Assembly: GCA_900491605.1 (NCBI GenBank)
Contig: UESW01004770.1
Span: forward strand, 269,661 to 333,660
DNA length: 64,000 nt
Direction of reading: 5' to 3'
From: Calamus simplicifolius
Taxonomy: Eukaryota > Streptophyta > Magnoliopsida > Arecales > Arecaceae
The first letter of the stretch is position 1; every line of letters begins with the position of its first letter. Position numbers and translations under genes: made by a program. This document shows, piece after piece, positions 37,650 through 64,000 of this stretch. The notes below the pieces were generated by a model, which had not been told where the DNA came from, searched no databases, and was given only the letters and a program-made list of their open reading frames with translations.

Positions 37650-38035
37650 ACTCACGACATCCTAGTTCAAAACCATTCGACACCCTAGTTCAAAACCTAT
37701 GACACCCTAGTTCAAAACGTTAAGACAAAGTATTAGTTCAAAACCTACGACACCCTAGTTCAAAACCCACGACACCCTAGTTCAAAACGTTAAGACAAAG
37801 CAGCATTAGTTCAAAACCCACGACACCCTTGCAGAAAAACCCACGACACCCTAGTTCAAAACCCATGACACCATAGTTCAAAACGTTAAGATAAAGCATT
37901 AGTTCAAAACCCATGACACCCTTGCAGAAAAACCCACGACACCCTAGTTCAAAACCTACGACACCATAGTTCAAAACGTTAAGACAAAGCATTAGTTGAA
38001 AACCTATGACACCCTAGTAGAAAATCCTATCGTCA
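37650..38035 (+). repeat. Simple 22-bp GACACCCTAGTTCAAAA repeats, right end
   Basis: Repeats of ACGACACCCTAGTTCAAAAC, with longer variants that insert GTTAAGACAAAGCATTAG. This looks like the basic monomer of the longer arrays, in plus orientation next to the right inverted repeat. Confidence 0.85.
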
Positions 38036-38064
38036 AGCACATAAACCACAACAACCTCATAACG

Positions 38065-38484
38065 AAAGAATGTTTTGTGCTGCGGACGACATTTCTTCCA
38101 GAAGTTTTTGTACAAAACTCCAGTAGCGAGGTATTCGAGCCTCGAAGCTGAAATATTTTCTTTCGACCGAAAAGTCAGAGCGAGAGCTTAGGATCATGTC
38201 GAAAGCCAGAGCGAGGGCATAGGATCGTGCCGAAAGCCAGAGCGAGGAGAAAGAAAGAGTTTCTTGCACATATAAAATCCAACGTAAAATGAAGATAAAA
38301 TTAAAAAAAAAAGCATTTTCGTTTGCACGCTAATTTTAAAAAAAAGTAAAACGCTTTAAATGACCGTCACATTCAGAACGTTACATCGTAGCAAAACTAT
38401 ACCGTCCGATACGTCATCTATGTAGGCTCCATATGGATCAATCAGAAGAGTCGGTACAGTTCACAGTGGATACAAAGACTTTTC
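38065..38484 (-). repeat. Right terminal inverted repeat of the MULE
   Basis: This is the inverted partner of 25683-26105, ending ...TACAAAGACTTTTC at 38484. It differs from the left copy by many substitutions and small indels, so the element is not young. Confidence 0.85.
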
Positions 38485-38553
38485 TAAATATTCTTGTTTT
38501 CATTTGCGAACGCTTGTTTGGAGTCAAATCAAACTCATACGTTTCGACCGTAA

Positions 38554-38889
38554 GGTAGTGTTTGATAGGAAAAATGTTATCCATGGATAAGTGTGCGGGA
38601 TAGAATTTATCCCCTGATTATCCCTAGGGATATCCCTTGGTTATCCCATTGATCATATCAAATGCAAAAAGGTAAATCCATGGGATAACCTTTTTTTACT
38701 CTTATTTGGAGGGATAACCAGCTATTCCTACATTCTCTAAGGAATAAATTGAGAGGATATCCCATGGTTAACCATGGATTATCCCTTTGGTTAACTTTAT
38801 TCCCTGCTATCCCTTATAGTTATGGCTTTTGGGAATAAGAAGGGATATCCTCTGAATATCCCCTTTTATCCCCTATTTCAAACACTACC
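38554..38889. mobile_element. MITE, second copy, intact ends
   Basis: Ends GGTAGTGTTTGA and TCAAACACTACC with a TAA duplication at 38551-38553 and 38890-38892; 336 bp. It contains many ATCCC/GGGAT palindromic tracts. Its right end, inverted, reads GGATATTCAGAGGATATCCC without interruption, which is the uninterrupted form of the TRIM insertion point in the copy at 21816-22704. Confidence 0.85.
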
Positions 38890-38892
38890 TAA

Positions 38893-39708
38893 GAGAACAG
38901 ATCCCACTAGCAGCAGTCCATTGATTGAAAAAGAGCCACTGACGTGAGGCGTAACTTGCATGGATCACATGGCACTGCCATGGGACGCCCACACATGCAC
39001 ACAATTTCCTGCTCCTGATGAACGAAGGCAAACGAGCGAAAAATCACGCCATCTTAAATTTCCAGAAACTGTAACTGCAACGAAAACTTAACAGCAGGGC
39101 ACAAAGCAGAGCCAAAGCGATGTTTCCAGATCCATACAGAGGCACAAAGATCACCAGAGATGCAAGGATTATATGGATGCATATCACCAGCGGCTGCCAG
39201 ATGGCACCATGCCAAGAGCCAAAATATCGGAAAGCCCCTCGAATGAACTTTTGGTTAAGAGAGAGAGAGAGAGAGGAGAAATTTCTGGCATAGACGATTA
39301 ACTGAAGCATACATAAAAACAATGACGGTAAATATCCAAAATCATCTATCTCAGTAGGATATGTGAAACAGATAAACTACATCCCTCAAATCTTGAAGCA
39401 AAGTAGGCAGCAATATTTACAGTATTGGTGGCACCATTCATATCTACACAGAAGATGGAAGACAGTTGGAAAACATATTGGTATACCCAACAAACCACCC
39501 CCAGTCCCAGAAATGGGGGTGACTAACCCAAAAAAGGGGGGTTGAAAAGGCAAAATTAAACAAATCGACAGTGGTGATCTTGGCCCAAAGATAAAAGAAA
39601 AAAAAAAAAAGCAAAAAATAGGAGACCTTGTTCTTAACTTTAGTTTTCTACTCTCTCATTCTTCTTTTCCTCTGTATGGTCAACACAGCTTGTCCTTTCA
39701 TCTCCTTT
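38893..39708. other. Downstream region and 3' UTR of the Aux/IAA gene
   Basis: Non-coding as far as can be seen. The part adjoining 39709 would be the 3' UTR of the minus-strand gene. No poly-A signal was assigned. Confidence 0.45.
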
Positions 39709-42137
39709 TCAAGGCTTGTTCCGTGCTAAACCACCAGATTTATCAGAGGATTGGAACCTTGGACCTGCATGTAAAAAGCTTGAGTTAAAATATCAGCAAA
39801 ACTTTGCAACTATGAACTAATTCTAGAGGAAAACCACCAAGGGGCAAACGGTCAGTCCTATAAGATTTATGAACTGTCGCTGGGATGAGCCATGACCATG
39901 ATATTTAGTTATGTCTAATACCACATATATAATTGGCTGGATCGATCTGAATCTTGTTACAATTTTTATATATAATTTATGAGTGTAATAGAAGGCTTGC
40001 ACCTGACTCTCCCAGGTTCATGGCCAAGCTCACTTACCAAGCCCACTGGCATCAGAGGTCCTCATGATTCTAAGTCTCTTGACGGTGTCCAAAAACATTC
40101 TGTATTTAATACACAACAATTCAGAATCAGAGAATTGCATAGAATCCAACCGTTTGAATGTAAAGTAGAAATGCAAGAATTAACATCTTGTACAGTTGCA
40201 GAAATATTGGTCTAAAAGCAAATCTATGTATGTATGAAAGCCATAATGAACTTTATTCTGCAGAAATTGCACTTGGGACAACTTGAATACAAACATCAAA
40301 TGCAAGTAGCTGCCATAAAAAAGTAAATTTTTTTTCTGATGCTGCCTAAGTTCATTCCTTGGAAAGGACAAATATGGAACTGACAGAATACCTACCCCCA
40401 AGGGACATCTCCAACCAGCATCCAGTCCCCATCCTTGTCTTCATAAGTAAGGGCAAATTCAGAAGAGCCATCCAACAACTTTGATGCCTTCACACCATCT
40501 GCCATCATCCACTTCAACCAAATCAAATTTCCATCCATGCCAAGTTTACCAAAAAATAATGATACAGCTTCAGCTTTTATTTTGTGCAGACAAATAGACT
40601 GCATCAAAGCAGTCTTACCTGTGTTAAATAGTAGGATAGTGGAAACTACAAACTTAATAATGGAAGGTATCGTGTTTTTCTAACCGCATATTAATCTTAT
40701 GCATGATCCAGAATGAAGGGTTTTTTTTTTTTTTTTTTTCCAACTTCAGTACTGCAACAATATCAATAACAAAACCTTAATCTCAAACTAGTTAAACTAG
40801 ATTGATTATATGAATCCTTTTTCCCCATCCTACTCAGTTTAGAGTCATATTGAATCTTTTTCTACCACTTCCTCCCATGTAATGAAGCATTCCATCCTAA
40901 AATCTCTCAGCAGATGCGATTTTCAGATATATGCAGCAGCCTCAAAGGGCATACCCATGGAGAGATTGATTTAACTACAGCTAAAGCAAAACCAAGGGAA
41001 TTAAGGAGGCCGAAACTTACGAGCAGAGGCGCTGAGGGCCATGGTGGGTTTGTGAAACATGAGCTCCAGAGATTGTGCAAGGGTTTCATAAGAGTGATGA
41101 GCATTGAGATCCACCTTCCTCCCAATGGGATCTCCATCCATTTTCACCTTAACAAAGCGAGAGCTCACAGCAGTCCTCCCTTTGCAAACCTGATCATTGT
41201 TCCCATTGGTTTCCTTCATATTGGTGTTGCTGCTGCTGGTCTTCTTGTGGGCGGCAGCATCAGTCTCAGAGGTGTTGTCTTTGGATTGGTTAAACAAGTT
41301 GTTCATCCTGAATGCCCTTATAGGTGGCCATCCCACCACTACCTGACTGCTCCCAGATGAAAATTATTTAAGCCAAAGGAAAAATAGCAAATATCCATCC
41401 AAATATATATTAGTACATCACCAATTTATGCTCGCCATATCTTCATCTTCCCTTTATTTTTCCCTTTACCTTCTTTTTGTTCTTCTTTTGATTAGCATGA
41501 CTATGCCATCGCTAACTTAGATGTATTCGTTCCCACCTTTTTATTGTTAAACATAACATGATTAAGAAAAAGAGTGTCGCCTTTTTCTTGAGTTCACACA
41601 ATGCAGATAGAAACGTCAATAGATTTGGCCCATTTGGTATCAAAACATAACTTTATCAAGGGAAAATTAAATTCAAGCGGGAAACACGAAAAATATTTAA
41701 ACAAAAAAACAAAGGAGCCAGAAATCCATGGAAAATTGGAAAAATAAACAAGTGCTGGGTATTTAAAGAAAAAAAAAAGGCTAAGAATAATTAAATAGAA
41801 CCTGAGAATCAACAACTCCATGGATCACAACGAGTGGAAGAGGATACAACGAAAAAATATTAACAAAAACCCGTACAAAAATACACCAAAAAAGAAAACA
41901 AAAGAGAAAAAATTTTTTTGCAAAACATCATGTAGAGCGGAATACAAAAAAGTAACCACCTTTCTTCTCAACGTATACATGGAGGCAAAAAAATAAAATA
42001 AAAAATCTCAAGCCCAGACAAAATCCGCAAGCATTTGAAGATCAGAAGCAGAGAGAAATATAAACAAAGATATAAAAGAAAACTGGAAGACGTTCACCTG
42101 AAAAACACTACAAGGAGGGGGAAAAAATGGAGCAGGG

Positions 42138-42182
<45 letters not shown>

Positions 42183-42626
42183 CAACTTTTACCTTGGCGG
42201 GTGACCGGATCCGACGACGTCCGGAGAAACGGATTCCGCGGCCCTCTTAGTCCCGGAGACGCCGCCACCGCCACCAACTGCACCACCCAAAGCAGCGGAG
42301 GAGGAGGAAACGGAGGAGGTGGAGGAGGACCTCGGCGACGCACGGGACACCAGAGAAGGGAAGTCCTTGGCGGTCAGAATTCTACAACAGTGTCCCCACG
42401 GCGCAGCCACCGGCGATGCCTTACCGCCGGCGACCTTCGTCGCCCCCAGGCTCAAACCCAGCTCCAGTTCCGCCTCCTCCTCGTCGCCGGCCTCCTCCTC
42501 CGCGGCGGGGTGCGAGGAGGTGGCCTCCGAGAGCCCCACGTAGTCCTTCTCCAGCACCACTTCCTCCGCCGCCGACGTCGACCCCGACGAGGCCACTCCT
42601 CCGTTGAAAGCGCAAGCACCTTTCAT
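39709..42626 (-). CDS. Auxin-responsive Aux/IAA repressor, five exons, intact (326 aa)
   Basis: Exons on the minus strand: 42626-42193, 41346-41021, 40498-40396, 40099-40038 and 39764-39709. All introns are GT/AG and the frame is continuous for 326 residues. Domain I repression motif LELGLSL is at 54-60. Domain II degron VGWPPIR, recognised by TIR1/AFB with auxin, is at 149-155. Domain III (PB1 half) runs from [10 protein letters not shown] at about 207, and domain IV has [20 protein letters not shown] to 288. The protein is a nuclear co-repressor that binds ARF factors and is degraded when auxin rises. The KDYVGLSE leader and the short tail after VKRLRIM resemble the IAA26/IAA18 group; no symbol is given because the exact orthologue is unclear. 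All four domains are intact, so the gene looks functional. Confidence 0.95.
42136..42180 (+). repeat. (AG)n microsatellite beside an Aux/IAA splice donor
   Basis: About 22 AG repeats in intron 1, beginning about 12 bases after the exon 1 donor at 42192. In gene sense it is a CT-rich pyrimidine tract. Confidence 0.9.
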
Positions 42627-43841
42627 CTCTCCCCCGTGGCGCTCAGAGAAGTTTCAGAGAGTGCGGTGACGGGAACCGAGGGTGGTTTCAGTGACGAGAC
42701 CCCTTTTAAGCAGAGGGCGTGGGAAGGCGTGTTTGGGTGAAAAGATGGGTGTCGCGAGGAAAAAAAAAAAAGAACGAACGAAAGAAAGAAAGAAAGAGCG
42801 AGGCAGCCAAAAGTAGGGATGCAGAGACCATTAGAGCGAAAGAGGCGCTGTTCGCCGTGGGTGTGGGACTGGGTACGTCACGGAGTGATGGCACTAAATA
42901 ATGGATATTATGGGAACTGTAATATTTTCTCACCTGTTTACTGAAAAGATTCAAGTATGTGTTAGCAATAATAATTAAAGGTCTTATTATAATTTTCAGT
43001 AATTAATTTTTAGCTACGGTCGGTCCTGTTGTTTTTTAACTTTTAAACGATGGTAATTAAGAAAGAGGGTGAACATAAAAAGCGAAGAAGTGGCCCTCCT
43101 GAGAGTTCTTTTACCACTGCTTTAGATTTATTTGCCTTTGATGCTTAATTTTTGATAAAATATTCTTTTAATTCGATCTTAACTTTTTTTTATTAAAAAA
43201 AAGTTAAATTTAAAAATAATAAAATAAATGATGTACCATATATAATTATTCTGTTAGTCCATCAAATAACTTAACTAACTGTTGAAATATATATGCAAGA
43301 AATGTAGTGTTTTTTAAAATAAGAATAATTACATCAAGTAAGAGTCAAAGGGTTAAGAAGAAGAAGAAGAAAAAAAGAGAGAGTATTAATTTGAGTGAAA
43401 ATTTGAGGGTAAAAAAAAAAAAGTATATTTTTTTGACCTTTGTTAGGCTTTCTGGAGCAAAGGCAAGGTACAGACGCACCAAGCGAGTCATGGGGCCCAA
43501 AAAAAGAAAGGCAGGCACTCACGCAACGCAAGGGGGGGGCTTGGGGATCATGACTGTGGACGTAGTCAGAGGCAATTACTAGTCGATCGACCGATGGCCG
43601 GGATTCAATTTCTTGCGTTGATGAAGGAGGATGGCATTAGCTTTTAGAAATGGACCACTTCCGCATAAGCTGCCACTTTGTTGGAAGGAGAGAGGAAGAT
43701 ATAATGATAAAAATTAGGTTAGCCCAGTTTTGGGACAGCAGCACTGGCCTCCAACCGGCCAAGTGGTGGTCCTGGCAAAAAGGCCAAGGCCTCCTCGGCC
43801 TCCCACGGGGTTAATTAATTTTCTTTTTTATTGCTTAATTT

Positions 43842-43892
<51 letters not shown>

Positions 43893-44140
43893 AAGACTAG
43901 AGACAAAGTTAATTAGCGAAGGAAGATGCTGTCTGTCTAATATTGTAGGATAGGAGAACAAGAGGAGGTAAACGTTGGCTTCAAGACTTGTTGTAGACTT
44001 AACAGTGTGTGTATATATATATATATATTTCAACTTTCATGTGCATTGCAAAATAAGGGACCTTTATTTCTATAATTACATGCTTCAAATTAACAATCTC
44101 CTATTAAATATAACACCACTTAATATCGAGTTGTTGAAAT

Positions 44141-44183
<43 letters not shown>

Positions 44184-47100
44184 CATCATATTTTAACATT
44201 CAATTAAAAACCATCGGGTAATCTACCCTTGTAATTTTGAAAGTAAATAAATATAGTTAACAGCAAATGACGTAGTAGGTATTACAGGTATAAAGCGCTC
44301 TAATATTATATTTTCAAGGCTGCCGAATGATCCATCAAATTAAGTGCCCTTCCTTCGATCATAATTGGAAGGCATCCATCATCCCCTTCCATCTTTCCCG
44401 TTGGTGGATTGATTTCTTGAGGGGGGTAAAAGTAAAACGACCGACGAAAGCAACGGGAAAGCGTAATAAATAAAATAAAATAAATAAAGAAAGCCAAAAA
44501 GGTGGCGAGCGGTGAAGGAGGAGGAGGAGGAAGCAGCGGCCCAGTGGCCTGCCACCGTGCTTCCGTCCCAGCACTTCGCTTTCAGACGTGTCTCGGTGTC
44601 ACCCTCTAAACCCGCAACGTAACGCTCAAAGAACGGCAACACCTCCCGAGAATATCGACAGAGCTTGGGTAATATCGTGGCGCCTCTCGAGGGCTGGTGG
44701 GGTCCGAGCCCTCGTGGGGGTTCCGGCGACAAGCCGACACGGTGGGCCCGGGGATCAACACGTGAGGGCAGGGCAGGGCTAGGCTTGGGCCTTGGTTGAA
44801 AGCAATAACTCTGCGTGCTTCCACCATCTGGCAGGATGGGAGTGGAGAGGGCCCGGTGGGTCCAGCGGTGAGCCAATGATGCGGCGAAAGGTGGCAGGAG
44901 GCTTCCCCTTGGTGGAATGTGGTTGGGTCCCAGAGCATTTCACTGGGTCTTCGGAGGCTGTGGGGTGTCGAGAGGGAAGGGGACAAGCCCACCAGCTCTA
45001 AGTGGGGGCCCCATCCAGAGGATATTCGTCATGATGAGCTCGAGATACGCCATGATATTATATATATATATATATATATACAGGGGTTCCCACGGCCCAA
45101 GGCTGCTTCGACCAACAGTGGTCTCCATTGCTTCTGGTAATAAATAAATAAAAGGAAGATTACAACGCCCACCAAGTTATAACTTAAAATAAATGACCGG
45201 TGACCTCACCTCAGTGTTTTTCTGGGAACCGTAGCTCTTTGCATGGGTGCATTCCTTGCGTCAATTTAGTTTGGCATGTGCATTCTCCTCCCTCCCTCCC
45301 GGCTCAGGAGCTAAGCTCAGGCAGGTGGGATATCGATGTTCCCTGGAATCGCAATTTTGAAGACTGGGATGGCGTTAAGAGGGTTGGTTAAATGAAGCTT
45401 GATTTTATACCTATCACTCTTGCAGTATTAATTCAATCATGTAGTGAGGCTGAGAGGCATTGAAGGATTCGAGAGTGTTGTCATGCATCAAGAATACTAT
45501 AGACCTTGGAATTTGGAATTTGAAAATTTTCCCTCGACAACGGAAGTAATGCTGTAATAAAACAAAAGGGGTGATACCATTATCACGCCTGTTCGTTCGT
45601 GCTTCTCTCTCTCTCTCTCTGGATGTGTCATCAAGACAAAGCTTCGACAAATTCAGTTGGGAGAAGACCCAAATGGACAAGAGGGTAGCTATTCATAGGA
45701 CATCACTAGAGTTGCTAGTCCATTAATTTCAAGCATATTCTTTGTGCTCAATTTATTTGCGAACCTCACAGTAATCCTATAATAATCCCTTAGAAAGTAT
45801 TTTATTGATCTCTTGATTGTATTAGAGAATTGAAAAACCCTCCACACCAATCTCAACCTGACTCATCACAAAAGAGAGAGAGAGAAGAAGACCTTGACTC
45901 CTAATGCAAGTTTGGAGCAGGTGGTCTGGACCCCATAATCAATACCCCGCAGATTGAGTAGTCCACTCGTCACTCAAAGAAATAAAGTTCCAAATTAATA
46001 CCCAAACCGAATCATAATAACAGAGGAAAAAAAATTAAAAAGAAAAGAAAAGGAAGAAAAAAAATCTGTTGGGACCGACATGCAAAGCTTATTTTGTTTT
46101 TGAGGAAGAATAAAGGCTTCTTTGTTCTTACCTAGGCTGATTTAAAGCAAACAATGTGGGTGGCTTGAGGGGAACACAAAAGCCTATAAGTAGAGCATAA
46201 GTCGTGTTAAGCGGTGGGTGGCATGATTAAAGGAACCTATGTTGGAGGTTATGGAAGTACGCATCCAAAATAGCTTTTACTTATATATCATTTTATAAGC
46301 TCTTGTCCTCGTCTCTGTTCCGTGAACCTCTTCCTTCTCATTAAAAAGTACAAGCATAAAGAATATCTTTACGTAACCACGGACTATAAACACTCTTTTA
46401 TCATCCTCTTTTTTTTTAGGGTAAGGCCATACCACTAAAGATTGTACCCAGGAATGAAATCATTAGATTCAAATTAAATGGAAAACGTGATTGTCCTACA
46501 ATATTATAAGGTCACCACTCGCCACCTCAGTGTCTAGTGCTTCCTATTTGATTTGATTCCGAGAGTGTAATTATGTGCTAAGATGTGGTAGGGGCCAGAC
46601 TGACTATCTGAGACCACCTTCACCTTCGGATGGAGGATTGGATAAACCACTTCCTTCTTGCGACGTGAGAGAGTTGCTCAAGTTGAGACTTAAGACCTGT
46701 AAAAGATAAAATAAACAAGTTTAATGTTACAAGGGGGGAAAAAAAAAAAAATTTCTTTTTCTGCCCTTAGCCAGGTACTCCGAAAAAGATACGTTAATCT
46801 GGCTTTACCCCGCAAAACAAACCGCCATGATTAGATCTGCGACCTGCCAGAGCCATACGGCAAGATACTGCCCTCTCCTCTCGTAGCCTCCTCCTTTGGG
46901 GAGATCTACTGGAGGCCAAAAAATAAGCCAGACCAAGCAAAAAAAAAAAAGGATGTAATCTAATTTCTCAAGTGGTAGGCCTGGGAGGAAATTTGTTCCA
47001 GCATCTTTCGTACACCCTGGCAGGATCATCATCATTTCCACAAATATCATCCTTTGGGGAGGGCCATTTCATCGACAATAATGCACACTTGAAAGCAGAT

Positions 47101-47492
47101 ATGGGCCATATGAATAGAAGGATTATCCACAACATCCAACCGCTAGCTCTAAATAGCCATCAAGCAGACTTTTTAAAAAATTTTAAAAACAAAATTAAAA
47201 ATCACTTCGCAGCTTGCAAAATGGCAGAGAGCATACATCGTTTATATGGAATAATTTATATCACCAAACAATCTGAACAGATTGATTGTCAAGGATTTTC
47301 ACCTCTGGAAGGCTTCTATGGCCATATTTATGCCTTGCATGATACCCCGACCGACACTGCACAAACTTGCGCACACATACCCCTAGGCCTGCTCTACTTA
47401 TTTGAGATGACCACAATCATAATACCTAATACATTCTAAGACGTTTATTTGTAGCAGCACCACCGACCCCTCTGTAATTTTGACCGATGACT
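42627..47492. other. Intergenic: Aux/IAA upstream region to thiolase 3' end
   Basis: 42627-about 43000 is the likely Aux/IAA 5' UTR and promoter. (CT)n runs occur at about 43849-43891 and 44141-44181, (TA)n runs at 44010-44028 and 45058-45080, and a short CT run at 45603-45620. Open frames at 44300-45000 and 46970-47440 show no domain, and their GC-rich composition alone explains their length. No gene was recognised. Confidence 0.55.

Positions 47493-64000
<16,508 letters not shown>

Larger units (their letters stand above)
25683..38484. mobile_element. Mutator-like element (MULE), 12.8 kb, with Ulp1-type gene and GACACCC arrays
   Basis: The ends are long inverted repeats starting GAAAAAGTCTTTGTA at 25683 (left) and, inverted, at 38484 (right). 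They stay alignable for about 420 bp, including CTTTCGGCACGATCCTA-like tracts. Inside are a MULE/FAR1 transposase (plus strand, 29150-31425), a convergent four-exon gene with a Ulp1 C48 protease domain (minus, 33179-35728), a small coiled-coil frame (minus, 27150-27482) and four blocks of GACACCC-type repeats. MULEs carrying Ulp1-like genes are known in plants (KI-type in Arabidopsis). A 9-bp target duplication was looked for and not found, so the exact ends are tentative. Both genes carry stops. Confidence 0.85.

Noticed and set aside
25674..38493. A 9-bp target duplication for the MULE
   Set aside because: The flanks CGGTCATGA and TAAATATTC do not match, and no nearby pair was found; the ends may be slightly misplaced or the duplication lost.
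42201..42740. 179-codon plus-strand open frame over the Aux/IAA first exon
   Set aside because: It is antisense to a well-supported exon with LELGLSL in frame; GC-rich exons often leave the opposite strand open.
44379..44992. Overlapping open frames of 128 and 165 codons on the minus strand
   Set aside because: No domain, no splice context and only GC-rich low-complexity composition.
46972..47439. 155-codon plus-strand open frame just beyond the thiolase 3' end
   Set aside because: No family motif; its position and AT-rich composition fit a chance frame in the region downstream of the thiolase stop codon.

Overview
This is plant nuclear DNA. Three host genes with spliced exons sit among transposable elements that cover well over half of the window. 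The host genes are a K+ channel beta subunit gene, an Aux/IAA gene and a peroxisomal thiolase gene. GC-rich first exons with AT-rich later exons, and the mix of Tat-type gypsy, L1, RTE, TRIM and MULE elements, suggest a monocot, possibly a palm. That taxonomic guess is an inference with low certainty.

Layout: 1-5896 is the 5' part of a Ty3/gypsy element on the minus strand, cut by the window edge, whose LTR carries an array of short hairpin repeats. 6830-8110 is a decayed RTE-type LINE interrupted by a 5'-truncated L1. 8966-about 15000 is a nearly full-length but broken L1 on the minus strand. 16731-20406 is a four-exon beta-subunit/aldo-keto reductase gene (KAB1 type) with a one-base deletion in exon 1. 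21816-22704 is a MITE with a complete 606-bp TRIM nested inside it. 25683-38484 is a 12.8-kb Mutator-like element (MULE) with about 420-bp terminal inverted repeats, a FAR1-type transposase on the plus strand, a convergent Ulp1-protease gene on the minus strand, and several arrays built from a GACACCC-containing monomer. 38554-38889 is a second copy of the MITE family and acts as an empty-site control for the TRIM. 39709-42626 is a complete five-exon Aux/IAA gene on the minus strand. 47493 to beyond 64000 is the 3' half of a 3-ketoacyl-CoA thiolase gene (KAT2/PED1 type) on the minus strand. One of its introns is 14.1 kb long because it holds a 10.9-kb Tat-type gypsy element (50092-61016) with a perfect 5-bp target duplication.

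The most unusual structures are the MULE with its higher-order GACACCC arrays, and the hairpin-forming tandem arrays found independently in the U3 region of both gypsy families. Nearly every element protein is broken, and many of the stops fit single C-to-T or G-to-A changes at Arg, Gln or Trp codons, as expected for methylated, silenced transposons. Boundaries and reading frames were worked out by eye. No database search was run.
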